Shown here piece by piece: positions 1 to 13,346 of a stretch of DNA of 64,000 nucleotides. The stretch comes from Comamonadaceae bacterium. GTDB lineage: Bacteria > Pseudomonadota > Gammaproteobacteria > Burkholderiales > Burkholderiaceae_C. The stretch is taken from assembly GCA_027484575.1 (NCBI GenBank), contig JAIXSQ010000007.1, positions 186,001-250,000 on the forward strand. The letters run 5' to 3'. The position numbers were made by a program, and so were the translations under genes. Under the pieces are notes generated by a model. It did no database searches. It had not been told where the DNA came from and saw only the letters and a program-made list of their open reading frames with translations. The number at the start of each line of letters is the position of its first letter. Positions within the stretch are counted from its first letter, which is position 1.

Positions 1-2944
<2,944 letters not shown>

Positions 2945-2952
2945 GGCGGGTC

Positions 2953-4122
<1,170 letters not shown>

Positions 4123-4249
4123 TGGGTTCTCCGGATCGGTGTCGGGTACGCCCAAAACGCGGCCGACAGCGGAACGCTCTCGGTGTTGCTTTTGTTCGGG
4201 GGAGGGGCTGGCGCGGCGCTAGGCGTACGGGTTTGCGGGAAAGCCGCTG

Positions 4250-4255
4250 ATTATA
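4250..4255 (-). promoter_or_regulatory. carA: carAB promoter -10 element (TATAAT)
   Basis: On the minus strand the sequence GGGCTATAATCAGC gives a perfect -10 hexamer in the gap between the upstream RNA methyltransferase stop (4299) and carA. No good -35 is seen at 16-18 bp. Transcription would start near 4243 and leave about 120 nt of leader before the GTG start. That is long enough for the pyrimidine-dependent leader control known for other car operons, but no such mechanism is shown by the sequence. Confidence 0.6.
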
Positions 4256-4298
4256 GCCCGCGACCGGGACCCAGCCTGACGCCTGGCTGGCCCGCGGC

Positions 4299-5060
4299 TC
4301 AGGCCGAGGGGGCGGCAGCGGCGTGCAGGCAGATCGCCGCGGCGGCCGCGACGTTCAGCGACTCCTCGCCGCCCGGCTGGGCGATGCGCACCGCCAGCGC
4401 GGCCCGGGCCGCCACCGCGTCGGACACGCCCTGCCCTTCGTGGCCCAGCACCCAGGCGCAGGGCCAGGGCAGCCGGGCGCGGTGCAGCAGCTCGCCGCCA
4501 TGCGAGCTGGTGGCCAGCAGCGGCACGGCCAGCGCGTCGAGCAGCTCGGGCGCCGCCGCATCGAACAGCCGCAGCCCGAAATGCGCGCCCATCCCGGCGC
4601 GCAGCACCTTGGGCGACCACAGCGCGGCCGTGCCCTTGAGCGCCACCACCTGCCGGTAGCCGAAGGCCGCGGCGCTGCGCAGCACCGAGCCGACGTTGCC
4701 GGCGTCCTGCAGCCGGTCGAGCACCACCGTGGGCGCCTGCGGGTCGAGCACGGGGGCTGCCGGCAGGTCCAGCACGAACCCCATGGGCGCGGGGGACTCC
4801 AGGCTGCTCAGGGCGGCGAACAGCGGGTCGGCCAGCTCGATCGCCTGGGCAGCGGGCAACCGCCATTCGGGCGGGCAGGAGCGGGCGTAGACCGCCAGCT
4901 GCGGCTGCAGGCCCCGGGCCAGCGCGGCGCGGCACAGGTGGTCGCCCTCGAGCCACACGCGCTGCTGCTTGCGCCAAGCGCCGTTGTCCTGGGCCAGCTG
5001 GCGCAGCAGCTTGAACTGGGGATTGGCGGCCGACGCGATGGCCGTGGGGGCGGCGCTCAC
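4299..5060 (-). CDS. SpoU/TrmH-family RNA 2'-O-methyltransferase
   Basis: A 253-residue SAM-dependent RNA ribose methyltransferase of the SPOUT (knotted) class. The N-terminal part ([20 protein letters not shown]) is the substrate-binding domain seen in TrmH/TsnR-type enzymes. The C-terminal part has the SpoU motifs: [18 protein letters not shown] (motif 1), [10 protein letters not shown] (motif 2) and [18 protein letters not shown] (motif 3). The start is GTG 5060, overlapping the rnhB stop as GTGA. A longer open frame to 5489 only shadows rnhB. The target (rRNA or tRNA position) cannot be told from the sequence. Last gene of the rpsB-to-rnhB string. Confidence 0.9.
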   Translation of the reverse strand: MSAAPTAIASAANPQFKLLRQLAQDNGAWRKQQRVWLEGDHLCRAALARGLQPQLAVYARSCPPEWRLPAAQAIELADPLFAALSSLESPAPMGFVLDLPAAPVLDPQAPTVVLDRLQDAGNVGSVLRSAAAFGYRQVVALKGTAALWSPKVLRAGMGAHFGLRLFDAAAPELLDALAVPLLATSSHGGELLHRARLPWPCAWVLGHEGQGVSDAVAARAALAVRIAQPGGEESLNVAAAAAICLHAAAAPSA

Positions 5061-5746
5061 GCCGGATCCACGCTGACCTGCACGCCACCGCCCGGCTTCA
5101 GGGTCAGCGTGGCGGCGACCGGCGCGAAGAAGCGCCGGTGGTGCGGGCAGGCGCCGTGGGTGCGCAGCGCCAGCAGGTGCTCGGGCGTGCCGTAGCCCTT
5201 GTGCGAGGCGAAGCCGTACTGCGGGTATTCCTCGTGCAGCTGGGCCAGCAGCCGGTCGCGGTGCACCTTGGCCAGGATGGAGGCGGCCGAGATCGCCTTG
5301 ACCTTGGCGTCGCCGCCGACGATGGCCTCGGCCAGCACGTCCAGGCGCGGCAGCGCGTTGCCGTCCACCAGCACCTTGGCCGGCTTGAGCCGCAGGCCCT
5401 CCACCGCGCGCTTCATGGCCAGCATCGTGGCCTGGTAGATGTTCAGGCTGTCGATCTCGGCCACGCTGGCCTGCGCCACCGACAGGCACAGCGCCTTCTC
5501 GCAGATCTGGTCGTACAGCCGCTCGCGCTGCAGGGCCGTCAGCTGCTTGGAGTCGTTCAGGCCGCGGATGCGGCGCGTGTCGTCGAGGATCACCGCGGCC
5601 GCGACCACGGGCCCGGCCAGCGGGCCGCGGCCGGCCTCGTCGACGCCGGCCTGCAGGCCCACCGGGTCCCAGGCCAGCGTGTGCTGGACGACGGGCGCGC
5701 GCCGGCGGGTGGCGGTCTCAGGACGAGAGGACCTGGTCGATGGCAT
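5057..5746 (-). CDS. rnhB: Ribonuclease HII
   Basis: Removes ribonucleotides and RNA primers from RNA-DNA hybrids. The type 2 RNase H active-site residues are all visible: Asp36-Glu37 in [13 protein letters not shown], Asp65 in LNDSKQL, Asp128 in LVDGN and Asp164 near VHRDRL. The length of 229 residues is slightly above the usual 200-215 because of a basic N-terminal extension. The ATG at 5746 lies inside the end of lpxB (29-bp overlap), and the stop overlaps the following methyltransferase start. lpxB-rnhB order is conserved in Proteobacteria. Confidence 0.96.
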   Translation of the reverse strand: MPSTRSSRPETATRRRAPVVQHTLAWDPVGLQAGVDEAGRGPLAGPVVAAAVILDDTRRIRGLNDSKQLTALQRERLYDQICEKALCLSVAQASVAEIDSLNIYQATMLAMKRAVEGLRLKPAKVLVDGNALPRLDVLAEAIVGGDAKVKAISAASILAKVHRDRLLAQLHEEYPQYGFASHKGYGTPEHLLALRTHGACPHHRRFFAPVAATLTLKPGGGVQVSVDPA

Positions 5747-6851
5747 CGGTGGCGAGTCGGGCGGTGTCGCGCTGCAGGCAGTGGTGCAGCGCGGTGAAGG
5801 TCTGGCGCAGTGCCGCCATTTTCGCAGGCGCCGCGAGCCAGTCGGCCACGGCGCCGGCCAGGCGGTCGGGTGTCGCGTCGTGCTGGAGCAACTCGGGCAC
5901 GACGAACTCCCCGGCCAGGATGTTGGGCAGGCCCACCCAGGGCTGCAGCTGCTTGCGCCGCATGATCCACCAGCTGGCGGCCGGCATGGCGTAGGCGATG
6001 ACCATCGGCCGCTTGAACAGCGCCGCCTCGAGCGTGGCGGTGCCGCTGGCGATCAGGGTCACGTCGCAGGCGGCCAGCGCCAGGTGCGACTGGCCGTCGA
6101 GGATGCGCAGGTCGGCCAGCCCGGCACGCCGGGCGGCCGCCTCGATGGCCGGGCGCAGGGCCGGCAGCGCCGGCAGCACGAACTGCAGCCGCGGCCGGTC
6201 GCGGCGCAGCTGCACGGCGGCCTGGAAGAAGCGGTCGGCCAGCGCGCGGATCTCCGAGTGGCGGCTGCCGGGCAGCAGCGCCACCACCTCGTCGCCGGGC
6301 GCCAGCCCCAGTGCCTGCCGGGCCGCCGCCTGGTCGGGCTCCAGCGGGATCACGCTGGCCAGCGGATGGCCCACGTAGGTCGCGGCAACGCCGTGCCGCG
6401 CCAGCAGCTCGGGCTCGAAGGGGAAGATGCACAGCACGTGGTCGCAGGCGCGGCGCAGGGTCTCGATCCGCTCCGGCCGCCAGGCCCACACCGACGGGCA
6501 GACGAAGTGCACGGTCTTCAGCCCCGCGCCGCGCAGGTCGGCCTCGAGCGCCAGGTTGAAGTCGGGCGCGTCCACGCCGACGAACAGCGGCGGCCGCTCG
6601 CGCAGCAGCCGCTCGCGCAGCTGCCGCCGGATGCCCACGATCTCGCGGTAGTGGCGCAGCACCTCGACGTAGCCGCGCACGGCCAGCTTGTCGTGCGGCC
6701 ACCAGGCCTCGAAGCCCTGCGCCGCCATGCGCGGCCCGCCGATGCCGGCGGCCTGCAGGTGCGGCCAGCGCTGCCGCAGGCCCTGCAGCAGCAGCCCCGC
6801 CAGCAGGTCGCCGGACGCCTCGCCCGCGACCATCGCGACCCGGGGATCCAT
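5718..6851 (-). CDS. lpxB: Lipid-A-disaccharide synthase
   Basis: Glycosyltransferase family 19 enzyme that joins UDP-2,3-diacylglucosamine to lipid X, making the lipid A disaccharide at the inner membrane. The 377 residues begin [19 protein letters not shown], the typical N terminus, and include [11 protein letters not shown] and [13 protein letters not shown], which match the nucleotide-sugar part of the family. Eight bp separate it from lpxA; its 3' end overlaps rnhB by 29 bp, so rnhB translation probably depends on it. Confidence 0.97.
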   Translation of the reverse strand: MDPRVAMVAGEASGDLLAGLLLQGLRQRWPHLQAAGIGGPRMAAQGFEAWWPHDKLAVRGYVEVLRHYREIVGIRRQLRERLLRERPPLFVGVDAPDFNLALEADLRGAGLKTVHFVCPSVWAWRPERIETLRRACDHVLCIFPFEPELLARHGVAATYVGHPLASVIPLEPDQAAARQALGLAPGDEVVALLPGSRHSEIRALADRFFQAAVQLRRDRPRLQFVLPALPALRPAIEAAARRAGLADLRILDGQSHLALAACDVTLIASGTATLEAALFKRPMVIAYAMPAASWWIMRRKQLQPWVGLPNILAGEFVVPELLQHDATPDRLAGAVADWLAAPAKMAALRQTFTALHHCLQRDTARLATDAIDQVLSS

Positions 6852-6859
6852 GGCCAGCC

Positions 6860-7651
6860 TCAGCGGACGATGCCGCGTTGGGGATTCACGCCGGCCAGGA
6901 AGCCCAGCATGCGCTGCACGTCGTCGGCCGCCTCGGGCGTGGCCTGCGCCAGTGCCGCGATGCGCTCGCGCGCCTGCTCCAGCGTCAGGCCCTCGCGGTA
7001 CAGCGCCTTGTGCATGGCCTTGACGGCGCCGATGCGCGCCGGGGAGAAGCCGCGCCGGCGCAGGCCCTCGTAGTTCATCGAGCGGGCCCCGGCCGGGTGG
7101 CCTTCGCTCATCACGAACGGCGGCTGGTCGGCCAGCAGCACCGAGCCCATCGCGGTCATGCCGTGGGCCCCCAGGCGCACGAACTGGTGCACGCAGGTGT
7201 AGGCACCCAGGATCACCCAGTCCTCGACCACCACGTGGCCGGCGATCTGCGCGTTGTTGGCGAAGATGGTGTGGTCGCCCACCACGCAGTCGTGCGCGAG
7301 GTGGGTGTAGGCCATCATCCAGTTGTCGTTGCCCAGCCGCGTGACGCCGCCGCCCTGCACCGTGCCGATGTGGTACGTGCTGAACTCGCGGATGGTGTTG
7401 CGGTCGCCGATCACCAGCTCGCAGGGCTCGCCCGCGTACTTCTTGTCCTGGTTGATGGCGCCCAGGCAGACGAACTGGAAGATCCGGTTGTCGCGCCCGA
7501 TGGTGGTGTGCCCCTCGATCACCGTGTGCGGTCCCACCGTGGTGCCGGCGCCGATGCGCACGTGGGGACCGATCACCGCGTAGGGGCCGACCTCGACCGA
7601 ACTGTCGATCTGCGCCCCCGCATCGACGATCGCCGTCGGATGGATCGCCAT
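6860..7651 (-). CDS. lpxA: Acyl-ACP--UDP-N-acetylglucosamine O-acyltransferase
   Basis: First step of lipid A synthesis: transfers a 3-hydroxyacyl chain from ACP to UDP-GlcNAc. The N-terminal left-handed beta-helix is seen as hexapeptide repeats through about residue 190, followed by a helical tail. The catalytic His is most likely His120 in [29 protein letters not shown] is the family's substrate loop. Length 263 is normal. Lies 7 bp after fabZ and 8 bp before lpxB, inside the lipid A cluster. Confidence 0.97.
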   Translation of the reverse strand: MAIHPTAIVDAGAQIDSSVEVGPYAVIGPHVRIGAGTTVGPHTVIEGHTTIGRDNRIFQFVCLGAINQDKKYAGEPCELVIGDRNTIREFSTYHIGTVQGGGVTRLGNDNWMMAYTHLAHDCVVGDHTIFANNAQIAGHVVVEDWVILGAYTCVHQFVRLGAHGMTAMGSVLLADQPPFVMSEGHPAGARSMNYEGLRRRGFSPARIGAVKAMHKALYREGLTLEQARERIAALAQATPEAADDVQRMLGFLAGVNPQRGIVR

Positions 7652-7658
7652 GCGCGCC

Positions 7659-8105
7659 TCAGCCCACCTGCCGCATGGTGCACATCAGCTCGGCCTCGCA
7701 GGCGACCTCGCCGCCGACCGTGGTGCAGCCCTTGAACTTGTAGATGCCCGCCTTGGCGCGCTCGAGCGTGACGTCCATCACCAGCTGGTCGCCGGGCTCC
7801 ACCGGCCGCTTGAAGCGGGCGCCGTCGATGCCGGCGAAGTAGTAGACGGTCTTGTCGTCGGGCGTGATGCCCTGGGTGGCGAACGACAGCAGCGCCGCCG
7901 ACTGGGCCATGGCCTCGAGCATCAGCACGCCCGGCATGACCGGGCGGTGCGGGAAGTGCCCGGTGAAGAACGGCTCGTTGATCGTCACGTTCTTGATCGC
8001 GCGGATGCGCTTGCCCAGCTCCACCTCGAGCACGCGGTCGACCAGCAGGATCGGGTAGCGGTGCGGCAGGAGCTTGAGGATCTGGTGGATGTCCATGGTC
8101 GTCAT
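7659..8105 (-). CDS. fabZ: 3-hydroxyacyl-ACP dehydratase FabZ
   Basis: Dehydrates 3-hydroxyacyl-ACP in fatty acid elongation and competes with LpxA/LpxD for the same substrates, which explains its place between lpxD and lpxA. The hot-dog fold motif [19 protein letters not shown] carries catalytic His50 and Glu64. The start used is ATG 8105, which overlaps the lpxD stop as ATGA; an in-frame ATG three codons later (8096) is the alternative. 148 residues, normal length. Confidence 0.96.
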   Translation of the reverse strand: MTTMDIHQILKLLPHRYPILLVDRVLEVELGKRIRAIKNVTINEPFFTGHFPHRPVMPGVLMLEAMAQSAALLSFATQGITPDDKTVYYFAGIDGARFKRPVEPGDQLVMDVTLERAKAGIYKFKGCTTVGGEVACEAELMCTMRQVG

Positions 8106-9073
8106 CGGTTCTTCTCGAGGGCACGCACCCGCTCGCGCAGCACGTGCAGCTGCTTGAGCGAGGCGGCGTTCTTCTCCCAGCTGGCGTTGTCGTCCAGCGG
8201 GAAGATGCCGGTGTAGTGGCCGGGCTTGGAGATGGATCGCGTGACCAGCGAGAACGAGGACACGTGCACGTGGTCGGCGATGGTCAGGTGGCCCAGGATG
8301 CCGGCGCTGCCGCCGATGGTGCAGTGCGCGCCGATCGTGGCGCTGCCGGCGATGCCGGCATTGCCGGCGATGGCGGTGTGGCGGCCGATGCGCACGTTGT
8401 GGCCGACCTGGATGAGGTTGTCGAGCTTGACCCCGTCCTCGATCACGGTGTCGGCCAGCGCGCCGCGGTCGATGCAGGTGTTGGCGCCGATCTCGACGTC
8501 GTCGCCGATGCGCACCGCGCCCAGCTGCTCGATCTTCTCCCACGCGCCCTGGTGCGGCGCGAAGCCGAAGCCGTCGGCGCCGATCACCACGCCGGGGTGC
8601 AGCAGGCAGCGGGCGCCGATGCTGCAGCCCTCGCTGACCGTGACACGCGACTTGAGCACCGTGCCGGCGCCGATGCGGGCGCCGCGCTCGACCACGCACA
8701 GCGGGCCGATCCGGGCGGTGGGGTCGACCTCGGCGCCGGGGTCCACGACGGCACTGGGGTGGATGTGCGGGCCCGCGTCGACGGGGGCGCTGCGTGCCTT
8801 CCACCAGCGGGTGGCGCGGGCGAAGTACAGGTAGGGGTCGTCGGCGACGATGGCCGCGCCCCGGGCCAGCGCGGGCTCGCGCATGGCGGGGCCGACGATC
8901 ACGCAGCCTGCGCGCGAGGCGGCCAGCTGCGGCTGGTAGCGCGGGTTGCTCAGGAAACTCAGCTGGCCGGGCCCGGCGGTCTCGAGCGGCGCGAGGCCGT
9001 CGACCGCCGCTTGCCGGTCACCGTGGAGCTCGCCGCCGAGCGAGTCCACCAGGTCGCCCAGACGCAGCTGCAC
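8102..9073 (-). CDS. lpxD: UDP-3-O-(3-hydroxyacyl)glucosamine N-acyltransferase
   Basis: Third step of lipid A synthesis: adds the N-linked hydroxyacyl chain. The N-terminal uridine-binding domain (about 1-100, with LSFLSNPRY) is followed by a long hexapeptide-repeat beta-helix and a C-terminal helix ([18 protein letters not shown]). The likely catalytic His is His225 in [10 protein letters not shown]. 323 residues, a little shorter than the E. coli enzyme (341). It starts 6 bp after skp and overlaps fabZ by 4 bp. Confidence 0.96.
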   Translation of the reverse strand: MQLRLGDLVDSLGGELHGDRQAAVDGLAPLETAGPGQLSFLSNPRYQPQLAASRAGCVIVGPAMREPALARGAAIVADDPYLYFARATRWWKARSAPVDAGPHIHPSAVVDPGAEVDPTARIGPLCVVERGARIGAGTVLKSRVTVSEGCSIGARCLLHPGVVIGADGFGFAPHQGAWEKIEQLGAVRIGDDVEIGANTCIDRGALADTVIEDGVKLDNLIQVGHNVRIGRHTAIAGNAGIAGSATIGAHCTIGGSAGILGHLTIADHVHVSSFSLVTRSISKPGHYTGIFPLDDNASWEKNAASLKQLHVLRERVRALEKNR

Positions 9074-9079
9074 GGGCGG

Positions 9080-9589
9080 TCAGCGGGCGGCGTTGAGCGC
9101 CCGGATCACCTTCTCGGTGATGTCGTGCTTCGGGTTGATGTAGACCGCTTCCTGCAGGACCAGGTCGTACTTCTCCTGCTCGGCCACCTGCTTGACGACG
9201 CGGTTGGCGCGCTCGAGGACCTGCTGCAGTTCCTCGTTCTTGCGCGCGTTCAGGTCTTCCTGGAACTCGCGGCGCTTGCGCTGGAAGTCGCGGTCCTGGT
9301 CGACCAGCTGGCGCTGGCGCTGCTGGCGCTGGGTCTCGGACAGCGTGGGCGCCTCGCGCTCGTAGCGGTCGGACTGGGCCTTGAGCGCCGCGCCCATGTC
9401 GCTGAGCTCCTTCTCGCGCTTGGAGAACTCCTGCTCCAGCTTGGCCTGCGCGGACTTGGCGGTGTTGGCCTCCCGGAAGATCCGGTCGGTGTTCACGAAA
9501 CCGACGCGGAAGTCCTCGGCGTGCGCCGGCGCCACCAGGGCCAGTGCGCCGAAGGCCACCCACAGGAATCGTTGGCTGAGGGACGTCAT
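9080..9589 (-). CDS. skp: Periplasmic chaperone Skp/OmpH
   Basis: Holds unfolded outer-membrane proteins in the periplasm on their way to the BAM complex. Residues 1-24 form a signal peptide ending APAHA. The mature protein starts with the family motif RVGFVNTDRIFRE and is mostly a long charged coiled coil (about 40-140), as in the Skp tentacles. 169 residues. Its ATG overlaps the bamA stop as TGATG. No Shine-Dalgarno is present (the upstream bases read ACCTCCTTC on this strand), so translation probably depends on ribosomes finishing bamA. Confidence 0.94.
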   Translation of the reverse strand: MTSLSQRFLWVAFGALALVAPAHAEDFRVGFVNTDRIFREANTAKSAQAKLEQEFSKREKELSDMGAALKAQSDRYEREAPTLSETQRQQRQRQLVDQDRDFQRKRREFQEDLNARKNEELQQVLERANRVVKQVAEQEKYDLVLQEAVYINPKHDITEKVIRALNAAR

Positions 9590-11886
9590 CAGAAGGAGGT
9601 TCCCACTTGGAATTGCAATCTCTGGATTCTATCGCCCGGGAACTTGCGGATCGGCTGCGCGATGGCTAGCCGCAGCGGGCCCAGCGGCGACAGCCAGGAG
9701 ATGCCCGCGCCGGCCGACGCGCGCAGTTCGTCGAAGCGCACCCGCTCGTTCTCGGCGAAGGCGTTGCCCACGTCGGTGAAGGCGAACAGCCGCAGCGACC
9801 GGTCGTTGCCGGCGCCCGGGAACGGCGTGAGCACCTCGAAGTTGAAGGTCACGCGCTTGGCGCCGCCGATGCTCAGGCCGGTGACGTCGCGCGGGCCCAG
9901 GGTCGACTGCAGGAAGCCGCGCACGGTGCCCAGGCCGCCGGAGTAGAAGTTCTTGAACACCGGGAACGGCTTGCCGTTGAGGCCCGCGCCCCAGCCCACG
10001 TCGGTGTTGAAGGCGACGGTGAACTGCTTGTTCAGCGGGATGTACTGCTGGAACTGGTAGCTGCCGCGCCAGTAGTTGTTGTCGCCGATGACGCTCACCT
10101 CGCCGCTGGCGCGCTGCAGGCGGCCGCGGGTGGGCGCCAGGGCGCTGTCGCGGCCGTCGCGCGCCCAGCCGACGGTGAACGGCAGCGAGGTGCTGGTGAA
10201 GCCGCCGACGCGGTCGGCGTAGGCCAGGTAGGCGGCCGGGATGTTGGTGCCGGGACGGATCTCGGTGTGCTCGAGCACCGTGCCCAGGAACACCGTGTCG
10301 AGTTCGCTGAACGGGATGCCGAAGCGCAGGCCCAGGCCGGTGGAGGCGAGCGAGTAGTTGCCGCCCTGGGTGTTGAACGGCTTGGCGTCGCGGTGGTACA
10401 GGTCGATGGTGCGCGAGACGCCGTCCTTGGTGAAGTACGGGTCGGTCGTGTTCAGCGAGATGACGCGGTTGTACTTGCTGGTGTTGACGTTCAGGCCCAG
10501 GTACTGGCCGGTGCCGAAGGCGTTCTCCTGCTGCACGCCGAAGCCCAGCGTGAGGTTCTCGTAGCTGGAGAAGCCCGCCGACAGCTGCAGCGTGCCCGTG
10601 GGCTTCTCGACCACCGAGACGTTCAGGTCCACCTGGTCGGGTGCGCCGGGCACCTCGGTGGTGTCGATGCTGATGTCCTTGAAGTAGCCCAGGCGGTCCA
10701 GGCGGTCGCGCGACAGCTTGATCTTGTCGCCGTCGTACCAGCTGGCCTCGTACTGGCGCAGCTCGCGCCGCACCACCTCGTCACGGGTGCGGTTGTTGCC
10801 GGACACGTTGACGCGGCGCACGTAGGCGCGGCGCTGCGGCTCGGCCACCAGCGTCAGCGCCACCAGGTTGCGCGCGCGGTCGATCTCGGGCCGCGCCTCG
10901 ACGCTGGCGAAGGCGTAGCCGAAGCCGGCGAACAGGTCGTTGAAGGCCTTGGTGGTCTCGGCCACGCGGTCGGCGTTGTAGGCCTCGCCCGGGCGGATGC
11001 GCACCAGCCGGCGGAAGTCGTCTTCCTTGCCCAGGAAGTTGCCCTCCAGCCGCACGCCGCTGACGACGAAGCGCTCGCCCTCGGTGATGTTGATGGTGAT
11101 GGAGATGTCGCGCTTGTCCGGCGAGATCGCCACCTGCGTCGAGTCGATGCGGAACTCGAGGTAGCCGCGGCTGAGGTAGTACGAGCGCAGCGTCTCGAGG
11201 TCGGCGTTGAGCTTGCTGCGCGAGTAACGGTCGCTCTTGGTGTACCAGGACAGCCAGCCGCCGGTGTCCTGGTCGAACAGGCCCAGCAGCGTGCCTTCGC
11301 TGAAGGCCTTGGCGCCCACCACGCGCAGGTCCTTGATGCGGGCCGGGTCGCCCTCGTTCACCGTGAAGGTGAGGTTGGTGCGGTTGCGCTCGGTGGGCGT
11401 GACGGTGGTGACCACCTCGGCGGCATACAGGCTGCGGCTGAGGTACTGCCGGCGCAGTTCCTGCTCGGCGCGGTCGACCAGCGCCTGGTCGTAGGGGCGG
11501 CCCTCGGCCAGGCCGATCTCGCGCAGCGCCTTGCGCAGCGTGTCCTTGTCGAACTCGCGCACGCCGGAGAAGTCGACGTCGGCGATGGTCGGGCGCTCCT
11601 CGACGACCACCACGAGCACGCCGCCCTGCACCTCCAGCCGGACGTCCTTGAACAGGCCCAGGCCGAACAGCGCGCGGATCGCGGCCGAGCCCTTCTCGTC
11701 GTTGTATTCGTCACCGATGCGGATCGGCAGCGAGGCGAACACCGTGCCGGGCTCCACCCGCTGCAGGCCCTCGACGCGGATGTCGCGCACGGTGAAGGGG
11801 TCGATTGCCCAGGCATGGGCCGCGAAGGCCGCGGCGATGACACCCGAGACGGTGCGCGCGCGCAGGCGCCGGAATTGTTTGTTCAT
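9589..11886 (-). CDS. bamA: Outer membrane protein assembly factor BamA
   Basis: Core Omp85 protein that inserts beta-barrels into the outer membrane. The start ATG 11886 gives a signal peptide (about 1-27, ending HAWA), five POTRA domains to about residue 425, then the 16-strand barrel. The conserved VRGF motif of the substrate loop is in GGLGTVRGFLQ, and the protein ends with Phe (QVGTSF), the usual barrel terminal signature. 765 residues, normal. Follows rseP by 56 bp, the largest gap in this part of the cluster. Confidence 0.97.
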   Translation of the reverse strand: MNKQFRRLRARTVSGVIAAAFAAHAWAIDPFTVRDIRVEGLQRVEPGTVFASLPIRIGDEYNDEKGSAAIRALFGLGLFKDVRLEVQGGVLVVVVEERPTIADVDFSGVREFDKDTLRKALREIGLAEGRPYDQALVDRAEQELRRQYLSRSLYAAEVVTTVTPTERNRTNLTFTVNEGDPARIKDLRVVGAKAFSEGTLLGLFDQDTGGWLSWYTKSDRYSRSKLNADLETLRSYYLSRGYLEFRIDSTQVAISPDKRDISITINITEGERFVVSGVRLEGNFLGKEDDFRRLVRIRPGEAYNADRVAETTKAFNDLFAGFGYAFASVEARPEIDRARNLVALTLVAEPQRRAYVRRVNVSGNNRTRDEVVRRELRQYEASWYDGDKIKLSRDRLDRLGYFKDISIDTTEVPGAPDQVDLNVSVVEKPTGTLQLSAGFSSYENLTLGFGVQQENAFGTGQYLGLNVNTSKYNRVISLNTTDPYFTKDGVSRTIDLYHRDAKPFNTQGGNYSLASTGLGLRFGIPFSELDTVFLGTVLEHTEIRPGTNIPAAYLAYADRVGGFTSTSLPFTVGWARDGRDSALAPTRGRLQRASGEVSVIGDNNYWRGSYQFQQYIPLNKQFTVAFNTDVGWGAGLNGKPFPVFKNFYSGGLGTVRGFLQSTLGPRDVTGLSIGGAKRVTFNFEVLTPFPGAGNDRSLRLFAFTDVGNAFAENERVRFDELRASAGAGISWLSPLGPLRLAIAQPIRKFPGDRIQRLQFQVGTSF

Positions 11887-11942
11887 CGATAGTGAGATCG
11901 CAGCGCGGCTGCGGCAGGGGTAGCGCCGGGCCGGGCGTTCGG

Positions 11943-13322
11943 TTATCCGATCAGGCGCGTGACGTCGTTGAACAGTGCGATGGTCATCATCAGCAGGAGC
12001 ACCGCCACGCCTCCGCGCTGCAGCCGCTCCATCCACGCCTGCGACACGCTCCGCCCCGTCACCGCCTCCCAAAGATAATACATGAGGTGCCCCCCATCGA
12101 GCACCGGCAACGGCAGCAGGTTCAGCACGCCCAGGCTCACGCTGATCATCGCGAGGAACACCAGGTACTGCAGCAGCCCCAGACTGGCCGACTTGCCCGC
12201 GTAGTCGGCGATCGTCAGCGGTCCGCTGAGGTTCTTGATCGAGGCCTCGCCCACGAGCATGCGGCCCATCATCTTGACCGTCAGCAGCGACACGTCCCAG
12301 GTGCGCTGCAGCCCGAGGCCGAGGGCATCCAGCGGGCCGTGCCGCACCTGCGCCATCTCGGGCGGCGCGCCCACGTAGGCGCCGATGCGGCCGATCCGCC
12401 GCCCCTGCTCCAGCACGCTGTCGGGGGCGACGACGATGTCCAGCAGGCGGCCGCCGCGCTCGATGCGCCAGCCGGCGGGCACGGGCTGGCCACGCTCGCC
12501 CTGGGCGCGGATCCATTCGCGCAGCTGGGCGCCGTCGACGATGTCGGCCTCGCCGGCGCGCAGGACCAGGTCGCCCTGGCGCAGCCCGGCCCGGTCGGCC
12601 GCGCCGCCCGCCACGACCTCGCCCAGCACCGGCCGCGTGAACGGCGCGACGATGCCGATGCGCCGGAACAGCTGGGCATCGGCATCGGGCGCCTGCAGCT
12701 GCGACAGCGGCAGCAGCACCTCGCGGCCACCGCCCTGCCCCGTCGCCGCGGTGAGCGCCAGCCGCACGTCCTGCCCGTCGAGCGCGCCGCGGGTGAGCAG
12801 CCAGCGCACCTGCTCGAAGGACTGCACGGGCGCGAGCGCCTCGCCGTCGAAGGCGGCGCCCGCGACCAGCTCGCCCCCGCGCACGCCGGCCGCCTGGGCC
12901 AGCGAGCCGGCCACGGGCGAGCCCAGCACGGGGCGCGGCTCCATCTGCCCCCACCAGCCCACGGCCGCGTACAGCAGCACGGCCAGCACCAGGTTGGCCA
13001 GCGGGCCCGCGGCCACGATGGCGGCGCGCTTGGCCAGCGGCTGGTTGTTGAAGGCCAGGTGGCGCTCGGACGGCTCGACCGGCGCCTCGCGCTCGTCGAG
13101 CATGCGCACGTAGCCCCCCAGCGGGAAGGCGCCGATGACGAACTCGGTGTCCTGCCCCGGCCGCTGGCGGCGCGGCTTCCAGCGCACCAGGGTGTGGCCG
13201 AAGCCGACCGAAAAGCGCAGCACCTTCACGCCGCAGGCCACCGCCACGCGGTAATGGCCCCATTCGTGGACGGCGATCAGCAGTCCCAGCGCGACGACGA
13301 AGGCGATGGCAGTGGTCAGCAT
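11943..13322 (-). CDS. rseP: Site-2 zinc metalloprotease RseP
   Basis: Inner-membrane intramembrane protease that cuts anti-sigma factors such as RseA in the envelope stress response and clears signal peptides. The zinc site is His19-Glu20-x-x-His23 (AVHEWGH) in the first membrane helix and Asp409 in PVLDGGHLMYY near the C terminus. FPLGGYVRMLDE follows the first site, and two PDZ domains occupy the periplasmic middle (about 115-300). 459 residues. Placed between dxr and bamA as in many Proteobacteria. Confidence 0.96.
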   Translation of the reverse strand: MLTTAIAFVVALGLLIAVHEWGHYRVAVACGVKVLRFSVGFGHTLVRWKPRRQRPGQDTEFVIGAFPLGGYVRMLDEREAPVEPSERHLAFNNQPLAKRAAIVAAGPLANLVLAVLLYAAVGWWGQMEPRPVLGSPVAGSLAQAAGVRGGELVAGAAFDGEALAPVQSFEQVRWLLTRGALDGQDVRLALTAATGQGGGREVLLPLSQLQAPDADAQLFRRIGIVAPFTRPVLGEVVAGGAADRAGLRQGDLVLRAGEADIVDGAQLREWIRAQGERGQPVPAGWRIERGGRLLDIVVAPDSVLEQGRRIGRIGAYVGAPPEMAQVRHGPLDALGLGLQRTWDVSLLTVKMMGRMLVGEASIKNLSGPLTIADYAGKSASLGLLQYLVFLAMISVSLGVLNLLPLPVLDGGHLMYYLWEAVTGRSVSQAWMERLQRGGVAVLLLMMTIALFNDVTRLIG

Positions 13323-13346
13323 GGCGGCTCCTGGAGGGCCAGGATG

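Noticed and set aside
9589..13263. 1,224-residue frame joining rseP shadow and bamA
   Set aside because: Only the part from 11886 is BamA; the upstream part is an out-of-frame reading of rseP.
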